From Azospirillum sp. (GTDB lineage Bacteria > Pseudomonadota > Alphaproteobacteria > Azospirillales > Azospirillaceae), in NCBI GenBank assembly GCA_027486405.1, contig JAIXPD010000085.1:1-64000 (forward strand): DNA of 64,000 bases. Direction: 5' to 3'. Positions 24,634 to 33,445 of this stretch are shown here, one piece after another. The notes under the pieces are model-generated. The model did not search any database and had not been told where the DNA came from. It was given only the letters and a program-made list of their open reading frames with translations. Within the stretch, counting starts at the first letter, position 1, and each line of letters begins with the position of its first letter. A program made the translations under genes and the position numbers.

Positions 24634-26435
24634 CAGGCCGCCTCCGCCGACGCAACCGGGTGCAAGCGGCCATCCTCCAGGCGATAGACGGCTTCGCAGC
24701 CGACCAGCGCCTCCGGCCGGTGGCTGATGACGATTTGGGTGCAGGGTGTGCCGGTGTCGGCGGCGAACAGCCGGTCGATGGCGGCGGTCAACCGGGCGGC
24801 GGACTCGGTGTCGAGCGCGGACACCGGCTCGTCGAGCACCAGAAGGTCGGGGCGGCGCAGCAGGCAGCGGGCCAGCGCGATCCGCTGGCGCTGGCCGCCC
24901 GAGAGGGCCGAGGCCCAGGCCCCGACCGGCGTGTCCAGCCCCTGCGGCAAACGGTCGAGCCAATCGGACAGTTGCGCCGCCGCCACCGCCGCGCGCAACT
25001 GGTCGTCGGCGATGTCGGGCGCGCCGAAGCGCAGATTGTCGGCGACGCTGCCGGGCAACAGCGGCGCGTCCTGCCCCAGCACCGCCACCCGCCCGCGCAG
25101 GGCGGCGGGGGACAGGTCGCGCAGATCGACGCCGTTCAGGCGGATGCGGCCGGCCTGCGGATCCTCGTGCCGGTGCAGCAGATCGACCAGCGTCGATTTC
25201 CCCACACCGGACGGGCCGAGGATGCCGATCTTCGCCCCCGCCGGGACGGCCAGCGACAGGCCGCGCAACACCGGCGACGCCGGGTCATGACCGAACGTCA
25301 CCCCCTCCACCGCCAGGGCGAGCGGGCCGGGCGGCAGGTCCAGCGGGTGGGCGGGCGGCGACACCGCCGGGCGCTCGCGCCACAGCTCGCCCACCCGGTC
25401 CAGAGACACCCGCGTGCGCTGGACCGCCGTGACCAGCCCGAGCAGGCTTTGCACCGGCCCGGTGGCCCGCCCGAGATAGGCGGTGAAGGCGATCAGCGCG
25501 CCCAGGCTCATCCCCCCCTCGATCACCCGCAACCCGCCCCACAGGAACACCGCCGCCGTGCTGGCCGAGGCCATCAGCCCCGGCACGCCGCCGGTGACGA
25601 AGGACACCATCTGTTGCCGCAGCACATGGCCGAGCAGGCTGCGGTTCAGCCCGGCGAGGCGTTGCGCCTCCTGCCCCTCCGCCCCCACCGACTGGATCAG
25701 TTTCATGGCGGACAGGCGTTGCACGCAAAAGCCGCTGACCGCCGCCGTGCCGTCGCGCACCGCGCGGGTGGTCCGGTCCACCCAGGGGCGGGCGGCGCGC
25801 AGAAACAGAACCTGCCCCGGCAGCAGCACGAAGGCGACGATGGTCAGCGCCGGGTCGATCACCGCCATCAGCGCCACCGATCCGGCCAGGGTGAACAGCG
25901 CGTTGACCGCCGACAGCGGCCCATCGACGGCGAAGCGCTGCACCTCGGCCAGATCGCCGTCCAAGCGGCTCAGCACGTCGCCCGCCGACCAGCGGGCGTA
26001 AAAGCGCGGCGGCAACCGTTGCAAATGGCCGTACAGGCTTTCGCGCAAGCCGAACAGCACACGGGCCGACGCCTGCGTGTAGATCCAGCGGTTGACCCCG
26101 CCCAGCAGATTGGCGAGCAGCCCCACCCCGACCATCGCCAGGGCCAGCGTGACCAGCGTGGCCGCGTCGCGCGCCAGCAGCCCGTCATCGACGATGCGCT
26201 GGGTCAGCCAGGGTTGCGCCAGCCCGACCGCCGTCCCCACCAGCGACAGGCCAACCGACGCCAGCAGCGCGCCGCGCTGGGGCCGGACAAAGGACCAGAC
26301 CCAGCGCAGCGGGGCGGTGTGGGCGGGAGCGTCGGGCGTCGTGACGGGCATTGGCGCGCCGGTCACGCCGGGCCGTGGGACGGGCGAATGGAACGTTTGA
26401 AACACCGTGCAACGCTTTTTTTGGGGGTGTTCCAT
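24633..26435 (-). CDS. qhpF: QhpF, ABC exporter (fused permease-ATPase) for the processed QhpC subunit
   Basis: A 600-residue protein with six membrane segments (about 50-320) fused to an ATPase domain with Walker A GPSGVGKS, signature LSGGQRQRIALARCLL, Walker B LLVLDEPVSALD and VISHR. This ABCB/MsbA-type half-transporter matches QhpF, which is needed to move the gamma subunit, lacking a signal peptide, into the periplasm. The start is uncertain: ATG 26435 is used here, while an internal ATG at 26351 (MPVTTPD) would remove 28 residues of low conservation. It overlaps qhpE and is separated from qhpB by the higBA genes. Confidence 0.85.
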   Translation of the reverse strand: MEHPQKKRCTVFQTFHSPVPRPGVTGAPMPVTTPDAPAHTAPLRWVWSFVRPQRGALLASVGLSLVGTAVGLAQPWLTQRIVDDGLLARDAATLVTLALAMVGVGLLANLLGGVNRWIYTQASARVLFGLRESLYGHLQRLPPRFYARWSAGDVLSRLDGDLAEVQRFAVDGPLSAVNALFTLAGSVALMAVIDPALTIVAFVLLPGQVLFLRAARPWVDRTTRAVRDGTAAVSGFCVQRLSAMKLIQSVGAEGQEAQRLAGLNRSLLGHVLRQQMVSFVTGGVPGLMASASTAAVFLWGGLRVIEGGMSLGALIAFTAYLGRATGPVQSLLGLVTAVQRTRVSLDRVGELWRERPAVSPPAHPLDLPPGPLALAVEGVTFGHDPASPVLRGLSLAVPAGAKIGILGPSGVGKSTLVDLLHRHEDPQAGRIRLNGVDLRDLSPAALRGRVAVLGQDAPLLPGSVADNLRFGAPDIADDQLRAAVAAAQLSDWLDRLPQGLDTPVGAWASALSGGQRQRIALARCLLRRPDLLVLDEPVSALDTESAARLTAAIDRLFAADTGTPCTQIVISHRPEALVGCEAVYRLEDGRLHPVASAEAA

Positions 26436-26561
26436 GGGTGCACGCGGGGGATGGTTGGGGGGGGTATAGGGGACTCTGCGGGTAAATTAAGCAATTATTC
26501 CTAAATGAATGCGGCGCACACTGCAATGTTGGGAGGAAAGAGCGCGCTGATGGTGGACACG

Positions 26562-26969
26562 TCAGCGGGAGGACGCCCCGGTCGCTCGCAAGGTCTTGAG
26601 GGGATAGGGGCGGAGCAAAGCATCCGCTGGAATCCCCCATTCGCGGTGGAGCTTCCACGCCTGCTCCAAGGTGAGGTGTCGGCGGCGGTTCATTACCTCT
26701 GAGGCGCGGGATTTGGAACCGATCACGCGGGCGAGATCCTGTTGTGTCAGTCCGCGCGCTTCCATGCGCTCACGCAACGCGTCCGGGGCGTCGGGTGCCT
26801 CAATGGGCCAATGTTTGGCTTCATAATCACCGATGACAAGCGCCAGCAGATCAAAGCGGTCGGCCTCCGGTGTGCCCGGCTCCGGTTCCTGCTCGAAATA
26901 GCCTTCAATGTCCACCAAGGCGTTCTCATAATCGGCCTCGGTCTTGAGGGGGCGGATGTCCGTCGTCAT
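26562..26969 (-). CDS. higA: HigA-type antitoxin, XRE-family DNA-binding protein
   Basis: A 135-residue protein with an acidic N-terminal half and a C-terminal helix-turn-helix (LRERMEARGLTQQDLARVIGSKSRASEVMNRRR). HigA proteins of this length neutralise HigB and repress their own operon. The ATG at 26969 overlaps the toxin stop (ATGA), so toxin and antitoxin are co-translated, toxin first, as usual for higBA. The pair lies inside the qhp gene cluster. Confidence 0.87.
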   Translation of the reverse strand: MTTDIRPLKTEADYENALVDIEGYFEQEPEPGTPEADRFDLLALVIGDYEAKHWPIEAPDAPDALRERMEARGLTQQDLARVIGSKSRASEVMNRRRHLTLEQAWKLHREWGIPADALLRPYPLKTLRATGASSR

Positions 26970-27265
26970 TTTACGTTCCTCGCGTCAATCGCGTCATACT
27001 CCTTGTGCGTCCCGACAAACTTCACCAGCACGCGCTGAAACCGGTAGGACGCATGGACGATCAGCCGGTATTTGTTGCCGCCGATGTCGAAGATGATGCG
27101 GTTGTCGGCGACAAAATCCACAGCGTTCCCGAATTCGGCTTTCACATCGTCCGGCCCCCTCCACTCCGCCGCTTTGACGCGGCTGAACCAGACGCGCAAA
27201 GGCGCTTCCGCCTGGGGGTGGCGCTCCCAAAAGAGCCTGAGCGTTCGGAGCGCGATGATCTGCAT
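26966..27265 (-). CDS. higB: HigB-type toxin, RelE-superfamily mRNA interferase
   Basis: A 99-residue basic protein of the HigB_toxin family: LRLFWERHPQAEAPLRVWFSRVKAAEWRGPDDVKAEF, VDFVADNRIIFDIGGNKYRLIVHASY and the ending VKFVGTHKEYDAID. It should cleave mRNA on the ribosome when not bound by HigA. The ATG at 27265 is preferred because it yields the family length; translation upstream in the same frame is unrelated. No sign of damage, so the pair is probably active. Confidence 0.87.
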   Translation of the reverse strand: MQIIALRTLRLFWERHPQAEAPLRVWFSRVKAAEWRGPDDVKAEFGNAVDFVADNRIIFDIGGNKYRLIVHASYRFQRVLVKFVGTHKEYDAIDARNVK

Positions 27266-27281
27266 GACCGTTTTTACCGCG

Positions 27282-27321
27282 TTCCATATTTGGGAACAAG
27301 AGACGTGTTCCGTATATGGAA
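27282..27321. promoter_or_regulatory. inverted-repeat operator upstream of higBA
   Basis: TTCCATATTTGGGAACA (27282-27298) and TGTTCCGTATATGGAA (27306-27321) form a long imperfect palindrome 17-56 bases upstream of the higB start. The TATATGG/CCATATTT cores could overlap a -10 element. This is the expected position and form of the HigA autorepression site. Confidence 0.65.
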
Positions 27322-27390
27322 ACGGTTTGGGGGACGCTGACGCGTTGCCGAAGATGCAGGGGTTGTAGAGGTTGTTGGATCCTTGCGGCC

Positions 27391-27428
27391 CCCTCACCCT
27401 AACCCTCTCCCCGGGGGGGGGAGAGGGG
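27391..27428 (-). terminator. CCCTCTCCCC/GGGGAGAGGG palindromic repeat downstream of qhpB
   Basis: CCCTCACCCTAACCCTCTCC leads into a run of G and then GAGAGGGG, giving a perfect 10-bp stem (CCCTCTCCCC with GGGGAGAGGG). Sequences of this form are dispersed palindromic repeats in many proteobacterial genomes. It lies 28 bases beyond the qhpB stop on the minus strand and may end or attenuate the qhpGADCB transcript before higBA. No T-run is present. Confidence 0.5.
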
Positions 27429-27455
27429 ATTGAGGATGGGAAGGTCAAGGGAAGG

Positions 27456-28568
27456 TCAGCGTTTCACCATCCGCAGGGAGGCCACGCCCTGGTCCGGGCA
27501 GCCGGGGATTTCGATCTGGCCGATGCGGTCCAGGCTGTCGGGGTTGTAGACGCCGACGTCGCAGGCGGTGCCGCCGACATAGACCTCCTTGCCGTCGCCC
27601 GCGATGTTGATGGAGTAGTAGGTGTGCGGCAGATCCACCCGCTTGACCAGCGCACCGCCCTTCGCGTCAATCTTGGACAATTGGGTGTAGACCGAAAACG
27701 CCTCGTCCCGCTTGGCCGGGTTGACGACGGAGGAGAAGATCACCGCGCTGGTGTCCTCGAACTCCTTGGTCGCCACCGCGCCGGAGGCCAGATCGAGCGT
27801 CAGCACCCCGGTTTTGAAGGCGCTGGGATCGGTCGGCGGCAGATCGGTGCGGCTGGTGAAATAGGGGGTGGAGAAGACCCCGGCCTGTTCGAACTGCGGC
27901 CAGACATCCAGAATGTCGGGCGGCCCGAAATTCTCGCGCGTCCAGTTCAGCAGCTTGTGGGTGTCGCGGACCGCCCCGGTCTTCGGATCCAGGGCGTAGA
28001 GATCCCAACCCAGCGCCCACAGCGTGCCGCCATCCTTGGAAAAGGCCAGAATGGCCAGACGCCGGGGGGCGGGCAGCGTGCGCACGGCCTTGGCCCCCAC
28101 ACCGTCGGCGGTGCGGAAGACGGCGATGCGGGTGTCCTCCACCTTGTATTCACCGGGCAGCAGGCGAACCGGCGATTGGAAGACGAACAGTTCCTTGCCA
28201 TCGGGGCTGACGTCCATGGCGAACATCGCCTTCACCCGCTGGGCACCGCTGGAGAAATCGGCGCGGAACACCTCCTTGCCGCTCTCCAGGTCGATGCCGG
28301 ACACGCTTTCCAGATGGTTGGTGACAACGTAGGCGATCTTGCCGTCGGGCGACGGCACGATGGTCCCCGGAGCCACGCCGGCCCCCGGAATGCGGTGGAT
28401 CTTCTCGACCTTGCGCGCCGCCGGGTCGATCACGACCAGCCCGTTCGGCTTCACGCCCGTGACCAGATATTCTTTGGCGGACACCGGAGCGGCGGCGAGC
28501 AGGCCGACGCCGCACAGGGCGATGGCCAGACGCCGGATGCCCAGACGCCGGATGATGGATGCGTTCAT
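27456..28568 (-). CDS. qhpB: QhpB, beta subunit of quinohemoprotein amine dehydrogenase
   Basis: A 370-residue protein with a Sec signal peptide (RRLAIALCGVGLLAAAPVSA, mature near KEYLVTG) and a beta-propeller repeat pattern (GLVVIDPAARKVEKIHRI, TIVPSPDGKIAYVVTNHL, MDVSPDGKELFVFQSPV, FSKDGGTLWALGWDL, INIAGDGKEVYVGGTACDVGVYNPDSLDRIGQI). The mature length near 338 fits the beta subunit that cradles the CTQ-containing QhpC in the periplasm. Start 28568 (MNASIIRR) is used; an in-frame ATG at 28595 overlapping the qhpC stop would add nine residues. It lies 23 bases after qhpC. Confidence 0.9.
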   Translation of the reverse strand: MNASIIRRLGIRRLAIALCGVGLLAAAPVSAKEYLVTGVKPNGLVVIDPAARKVEKIHRIPGAGVAPGTIVPSPDGKIAYVVTNHLESVSGIDLESGKEVFRADFSSGAQRVKAMFAMDVSPDGKELFVFQSPVRLLPGEYKVEDTRIAVFRTADGVGAKAVRTLPAPRRLAILAFSKDGGTLWALGWDLYALDPKTGAVRDTHKLLNWTRENFGPPDILDVWPQFEQAGVFSTPYFTSRTDLPPTDPSAFKTGVLTLDLASGAVATKEFEDTSAVIFSSVVNPAKRDEAFSVYTQLSKIDAKGGALVKRVDLPHTYYSINIAGDGKEVYVGGTACDVGVYNPDSLDRIGQIEIPGCPDQGVASLRMVKR

Positions 28569-28591
28569 GATGCTTGCGTCTCCCCCGCCGG

Positions 28592-28912
28592 TCATTTCTT
28601 CGGGAACACCGACTGGAGCGCCCGCCAATCGTTGTTGGCGGACGCCGCCTTGGCGTTCCAATCGGGATAGGTGTTGACGGTGTCGGGGACCTGGGCGGGC
28701 CACCAGCAGGGATCCGAACAGCCATACAGATCGGCTTCCATCGGCGCGCACAGCGCGGCGACGCTGCCGAAGGGATCGACCTCCCATCCCGGATCGAAGG
28801 TGGCGGCGCAGCCGACGACCACCTGCATGGCGACGACCTCGTCCATCTGGCCGTTCTCGACCGCCTGATCGACCAGCGTGGCCTTTTTGTTCAAGGGCTT
28901 GAGGTGTTTCAT
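28592..28912 (-). CDS. qhpC: QhpC, gamma subunit precursor carrying the CTQ cofactor and thioether cross-links
   Basis: A 106-residue precursor: a 28-residue leader (MKHLKPLNKK...DEVVA) then a mature peptide of 78 residues. In mature numbering, Cys7/Glu16 (CAATFDPGWE), Cys27/Asp33 (CAPMEAD), Cys41/Asp49 and Cys37/Trp43 (CSDPCWWPAQVPD) fall exactly where the Paracoccus subunit has its three Cys-to-Glu/Asp thioether bonds and its cysteine tryptophylquinone. All required residues are present. The ATG at 28912 overlaps the qhpD stop (ATGA), so the modifying enzyme and its substrate are translated together. There is no signal peptide; export depends on QhpF after QhpE cleavage. Confidence 0.95.
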   Translation of the reverse strand: MKHLKPLNKKATLVDQAVENGQMDEVVAMQVVVGCAATFDPGWEVDPFGSVAALCAPMEADLYGCSDPCWWPAQVPDTVNTYPDWNAKAASANNDWRALQSVFPKK

Positions 28913-30339
28913 GAATTCCCCCTGCGCGGCGCGACGTGCCGTTCGATGAAGCGTGGGTTGGCCACCGTGATGTCGGCGTAGGCCCGGATCCCGAAATCGA
29001 TCCAGTCGCGCATCAGGTCGCAATAATGATAGGTCGGGTGCGCCGGATCGGCGTAGCGGGCGTAGGATTCGTGGTAACAGCCGCCCGCGCACAGCTTGCG
29101 GATCCAACAGGTTTCGCAATCGGTGCCGGTGCGGTTGGCCATCCCCTCCAGGAACGCGCCCAGGCTGTCCTTGGCGATGCCGTCCTCGACGTTGCCATAG
29201 GTGGGTTGCGACGATCCGGTGAAGCGGTGGCACAGATGCAGGTCGCCGTCCTTGTCCACCGCCAGCATCCCCAGCCCGGCCCCGCAGGGCAGCGATTTGG
29301 TGGTCCCTTCCGACAGGTCGGTCATCAACTGGTGCATGTTGGAAAAGCCGATGTTCTCCCCGCGCTTGGCGGCGTCGACGTAGAGCTGACCCAGCGCCTT
29401 CATGTTGGCGAAGACCTGCGCCAGCTCGTCCCCGTTCAGGTTGAAGGCGGTCATGCCGCCCGAGGTGACGGGGGAGAAGCCGACCTCGAAAAAGCCGATG
29501 TCGTGCTTCAGGTGGTCGTGGATCGCCTGCACGTCCGTGACCCCGGCGGTCAGCGTCACCCGCGCGCCGATGGGCCGCGAGCGGTAGCGGGCCAGCAGCA
29601 TCCGCGCCTTGGCCGACACCAGATCATAGGATCCCTTGCCGCTCACGGTCTTGCGGTTGCGGTCGTGCAGCGGCTTCGGCCCGTCCATGCTGATGGTGAT
29701 GCCGAAGCGGTGGGCGTCGAGCCAATCGACGATCTCCTCGGTCAGCAGCACCGCGTTGGTGGTCAGGGAAAAGTCGATGCGCTTGCCGGTCTCGCGGCCC
29801 CGCTGTTCGGCGTACTCCACCACCTGGCGGATCAGCGGCAGGTTGGTCAGCGGTTCCCCGCCGAAAAAGACGACGTTGACGCTGTCGCGCGCGGCGGCTT
29901 CCTGCAACAGCAGATCGACGCTGCGGGCGGCGGTGTCGAACCCCATCCGTTCGCCCTTGGCCGGGGTGGTCAGATCCTCCTTGTAGCAATAGGTGCAACT
30001 CAGGTTGCAGCCGGTGTTGACGTTCAGCACGACGGTGCTGAGGGGAAATTCCTTGATGGCGATCGGGGCCTTGGCCGGGCCGGGCACGCCATCGTCGATG
30101 ACGCGCAGGGTGATGAGTTCGCGCAGGGTTTCCACCACCAGGGCGGGGTCGGCCACGCCGTCGAAGGCGCGGCGGATGTCGTCTTCGCCCACCTGCCCCA
30201 ACTCGGCGAACAGGTCGATCAGACGGCCGCTGACGGCGTCGAGTTCGAACAGGCCACTGGTGGGGACGTGGAACAGCATGCGCCGGTCGCCGACCGTCAG
30301 GTCGCGCACATTGTTGCGCGCCAGTTGCAAAGTGCTCAT
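28909..30339 (-). CDS. qhpD: QhpD, radical SAM/SPASM peptide cross-linking enzyme
   Basis: A 476-residue protein with an N-terminal PqqD/RRE-like region (about 1-95) and the radical SAM core with CNLSCTYC (Cys111, Cys115, Cys118) plus FFGGEPL and SLTTNAVLL. A SPASM domain follows with cysteines in SLPCGAG, LHLCHRF, DCETCWIRKLCAGGCYHES and YHYCDL for auxiliary Fe-S clusters. QhpD installs the three thioether bonds in QhpC. It lies 71 bases after qhpA and overlaps qhpC by four bases. Confidence 0.95.
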   Translation of the reverse strand: MSTLQLARNNVRDLTVGDRRMLFHVPTSGLFELDAVSGRLIDLFAELGQVGEDDIRRAFDGVADPALVVETLRELITLRVIDDGVPGPAKAPIAIKEFPLSTVVLNVNTGCNLSCTYCYKEDLTTPAKGERMGFDTAARSVDLLLQEAAARDSVNVVFFGGEPLTNLPLIRQVVEYAEQRGRETGKRIDFSLTTNAVLLTEEIVDWLDAHRFGITISMDGPKPLHDRNRKTVSGKGSYDLVSAKARMLLARYRSRPIGARVTLTAGVTDVQAIHDHLKHDIGFFEVGFSPVTSGGMTAFNLNGDELAQVFANMKALGQLYVDAAKRGENIGFSNMHQLMTDLSEGTTKSLPCGAGLGMLAVDKDGDLHLCHRFTGSSQPTYGNVEDGIAKDSLGAFLEGMANRTGTDCETCWIRKLCAGGCYHESYARYADPAHPTYHYCDLMRDWIDFGIRAYADITVANPRFIERHVAPRRGNS

Positions 30340-30410
30340 GCGGAATGCTCCGGGTCTGGAGGCCAGACAGGCCGCGCGCGGGGATCCCGCGCGGGCGGAT
30401 GATCGGCGAG

Positions 30411-32042
30411 TCAGCGGATCGGCGGATCGTTCCAGCGCTGAACCGTGCTGATGAGGCGGCCGTCGCCCGTCAGCGTGGCCGCGCCGTCCTTGACCGTCGC
30501 CACCACCTTCAAGTCACCGATGTTGTTGGTGCTGAAGACACGCTGCGGGTTGGGACCGGCAAGCGCCGGGGCGAACAGGCCCGACGGGGCGATGGTTCCG
30601 GCGAACTTCACGTCCTCCATCAGCTTGGCCGCCTCGTTGAACGGCTCCAACGTCCAGGCGGCGGGCAGCGCGCCGACGCGGACGTCGTCCGCCGTGCCCG
30701 GCTTGCCGTCCGGCCCGTTCAGATAGCCGATGGCCTCGAACTGGGCCGACACCGGGGCGGTGGTCCCACCGTTGCCGCCGACCCGCGCGATGGTGAAGGC
30801 CGGTTCCACCACCACGCTGTCCAACGCGGCGTAGACGGTGAAGCCCCCGCCCTTGGCCTTGCCGACGCTGACCGTGCGCGCGCCCGGGGCGGCGTTGGCG
30901 GCGGCGGCGACCTCGACCACGGCGGTGGTGGCGCTTTGCGACAGCGTCTTGACGGTGACGCCGGGGCCGAAATCGACCGGGCCGCCGTCCAGCCCGCTGC
31001 CCCACACGGTGACGCGGGCGTTGGCCCCGGTCTTCACATGCTCCTGGCTGAAGCCCAAAATCGTCGGCGCGGTTCCGGTCCGCACGGCGGCGACGCTGGC
31101 CCCGACCTCGTCATGCTCGGGCAGGAACCAACGACCGCTCAGGCTCTGGCCGTCCTTGGACGCGGCGAAGACCTCGCGCACCTCCTGCCCGCCCAGCGTC
31201 GTTGTCCCGCGCCATTCAAAGCCGGTGTAGACCAGGGCCTTGCCGGTCCCGGTCAGCGGCTTTCCACCAGCGTCGGTCAGGTCGTAGCGGACGCTGTAGC
31301 CGTCGCGCTCCGCCGCCACGGTGGCGGTCCCGCCGTAGCGGCCCAGGCCGGGGCGATGGCCGGTGACGGCCCAGACGCCCGCCAGATTGGGCTTGGCCGC
31401 CTGTTGCCAGTCCGCCCACTCCTTGGTTTTGAAGGGGAATTTCTGGCCGAGGATGTCGGGCGTCTGGGTGGAGGCGATCTCCCACCATTTGCGGTCGCGG
31501 CCCAGCGCCGAATATTCGATGGAGGGAAATTGACCAAGATGGAAATTGGCCAACCGCTTCCACTCGTCGGCGTCGCGCCGTTGCAGGCCGACGCGGGCGA
31601 CGCTGTGGCAGCGGGCGCACATCACCGACAGATCGCCATCGGTGATCGGCGTTTCGACGACGGCGGTCTGGCGTTCCAGGATGTAGCGGAACGGGGCCGC
31701 CTCCTCCGGGGCCAAGCCCTGGCGGGCCGACAGATAGGCGACCAGGGCGCGGCTGTCCTCCGGCGACAGGTTGGCGCTGTGGATCTGGTTCATGCGGAAC
31801 AGCGTCATCGTCCAGCCTTCCGGCGTTTTGCGGACGTGATCGATGCGGTGCAGGCTGCCGTCGGCCTGCCGTTCGTGGCAGGTGGAGCAGCGTTCGGCGA
31901 TGATCTGTTTGGCGTTGCCCTCGTCCGGGCGGGGCGGTTCGGCGGCCCAGGCGGCCCCGCCGACCAGCAGCGTTCCGGCCAACCCGCCGGTCAAAAGCCC
32001 TGCCCGCCTGCGGCGGCGCTGTGTTCCGTTCATGCGACGCAT
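30411..32042 (-). CDS. qhpA: QhpA, diheme cytochrome c alpha subunit of quinohemoprotein amine dehydrogenase
   Basis: A 543-residue protein with a signal peptide after a basic N-terminus (GLLTGGLAGTLLVGGAAWA, mature near AEPPRPDE) and two heme c motifs, CSTCH (residues 52-56) and CARCH (142-146). Beta-rich Ig-like domains follow, as in the QHNDH alpha subunit (about 490 mature residues). It receives electrons from CTQ and passes them to a periplasmic carrier. Start 32042 (MRRMNGT) is used; ATG 32033 is also possible. It begins 23 bases after qhpG. Confidence 0.93.
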   Translation of the reverse strand: MRRMNGTQRRRRRAGLLTGGLAGTLLVGGAAWAAEPPRPDEGNAKQIIAERCSTCHERQADGSLHRIDHVRKTPEGWTMTLFRMNQIHSANLSPEDSRALVAYLSARQGLAPEEAAPFRYILERQTAVVETPITDGDLSVMCARCHSVARVGLQRRDADEWKRLANFHLGQFPSIEYSALGRDRKWWEIASTQTPDILGQKFPFKTKEWADWQQAAKPNLAGVWAVTGHRPGLGRYGGTATVAAERDGYSVRYDLTDAGGKPLTGTGKALVYTGFEWRGTTTLGGQEVREVFAASKDGQSLSGRWFLPEHDEVGASVAAVRTGTAPTILGFSQEHVKTGANARVTVWGSGLDGGPVDFGPGVTVKTLSQSATTAVVEVAAAANAAPGARTVSVGKAKGGGFTVYAALDSVVVEPAFTIARVGGNGGTTAPVSAQFEAIGYLNGPDGKPGTADDVRVGALPAAWTLEPFNEAAKLMEDVKFAGTIAPSGLFAPALAGPNPQRVFSTNNIGDLKVVATVKDGAATLTGDGRLISTVQRWNDPPIR

Positions 32043-32065
32043 CCCTCTGTTCTCCCCCTTTTTTG

Positions 32066-33445
32066 TCAGCCGGTCGGCAGGCCGCCGCCGGACACTCCGT
32101 CTTGCAGAAAACCGTTCTGGCGCAACCACAGCAGCGCCACCCCAACCGGGGCGGGCGGGTGGCCGACGCGCCGGGCGACATCCGATGTGACGTCAGCCGA
32201 TGTGGCAAAATCCGTTGGCGATGGGTGATCGGCCACCAGCCGCAGCAGCGGGGCCAGCTCCACCCCCTCGATGGTCAAAACCCCGCGCGGCAGGCGCGGC
32301 GTGACCAGAACCTCGCGCTCCACCACGCGGTCATCGACGACGACCGGCTGGAGGCGGCGGCCATGCGGGGCGGGTTGCGGGGCGGGTTGCGGGGCGTCCG
32401 CCGCGTCGTCCGGCCACGCCGACCGATGCGCCCAAAAGGGCCGGTCGGACCAACGCTCCTCCATCCGGTAAAAGGCCCGGCCCACCGCCGCCGCGTGGTG
32501 GAACAGTTCGGCGCTGCGCGCCTCGACGAAACGGCGAACGAGCGGCAGCGCCTCCGGGTCATCACGCAGGGTGGTGAGCGCGGCCAGGGCGGCGAAGGCG
32601 CTGCCGATGGCGCTGTGCACACCATGCCCCGACAGTGGATCGCTGGTGAAAGCGGCGTCGCCCACCCGCAGCCAATCGGCCCCGACCAAGCCGCCGCGCA
32701 ACACCGCCGTGGCGTCGCGGGCGCTGGCCTCCCCCGCCGGGATGGTGTCGGCCAGCCAGTCCACCGCCTCGGGCACCCTCACCAACTGGGTGGCGTGGAA
32801 GGCCGAGAGGCGGTTGCGGGGGGGGACCGACGCGGCGTCCACAACGATCTGCACCAGCCGCCGCCCGTCGGGGGCCGCCGCCATCCAGGCCCAGCCATCG
32901 GCGAAGGACACCGCCGCGCTGGCCGCCGGAACCGGCGGGCCGCGAAACACCCGCGCCACCGCCACCGTGCGCGGGCCACAGGCGTCGGTCAAACCGGTGG
33001 CGGGTGCCCGCCGTCCGCGCGCCTCCACCAGAACGTCGGCTCTGGCGAGCGGGGCGCCCTGGGCGTCGAGCGCGGTCCAGCCGCCCCGCTCCCCCCGGCG
33101 CAGCGCACCGACCGTGGCTTCGATCACCCGCACCCCGGCGGCGCGCGCGTCCTGCCACAGCGCGGCGTCGAAGCGGGCGCGGTCGACCAGATGTTCGTGA
33201 TTGAGGGCGGAGATCCGGCCGTTCCACCCGGCGCGGCGCGGGGCGGCGTCCCCAGCCACCCCCACCGCCGCCGTGCAGCCCGCCCGTTGCAAACCGACGA
33301 TGACGCGCGGCGACAGCCCTTCCCACGCGTCGGCCCGCCGCGCCGCGATCACCGCGACCGACCAACCGCGCGCGGCCAGAAGACGCGCCAAGGCGACGCC
33401 CGCCGGACCGGCCCCGAGTATCATTGCGTCGGTGTTTGCCCCCAT
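32066..33445 (-). CDS. qhpG: QhpG, FAD-dependent monooxygenase required for CTQ formation
   Basis: A 459-residue flavoprotein hydroxylase: FAD motif AMILGAGPAGVALARLL, the DG-type region VLVEARGRR and the second FAD motif VGDAAFTSDPLSGHGVHSAIGSAFAAL. QhpG in Paracoccus hydroxylates the Trp of the cross-linked QhpC to start quinone formation. Here it is the first gene of the operon, upstream of qhpA, whereas in Paracoccus it lies downstream; that reordering is seen directly. It contains a short repeat, PQPAPQPAPHG. The ATG at 33445 is 61 bases from the shared 21-bp motif. Confidence 0.9.
   Translation of the reverse strand: MGANTDAMILGAGPAGVALARLLAARGWSVAVIAARRADAWEGLSPRVIVGLQRAGCTAAVGVAGDAAPRRAGWNGRISALNHEHLVDRARFDAALWQDARAAGVRVIEATVGALRRGERGGWTALDAQGAPLARADVLVEARGRRAPATGLTDACGPRTVAVARVFRGPPVPAASAAVSFADGWAWMAAAPDGRRLVQIVVDAASVPPRNRLSAFHATQLVRVPEAVDWLADTIPAGEASARDATAVLRGGLVGADWLRVGDAAFTSDPLSGHGVHSAIGSAFAALAALTTLRDDPEALPLVRRFVEARSAELFHHAAAVGRAFYRMEERWSDRPFWAHRSAWPDDAADAPQPAPQPAPHGRRLQPVVVDDRVVEREVLVTPRLPRGVLTIEGVELAPLLRLVADHPSPTDFATSADVTSDVARRVGHPPAPVGVALLWLRQNGFLQDGVSGGGLPTG

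Noticed and set aside
27391..27428. CRISPR or structured repeat at the CCCTCTCC...GGAGAGGG block
   Set aside because: A single palindromic unit without spacers; it is a dispersed repeat or terminator.
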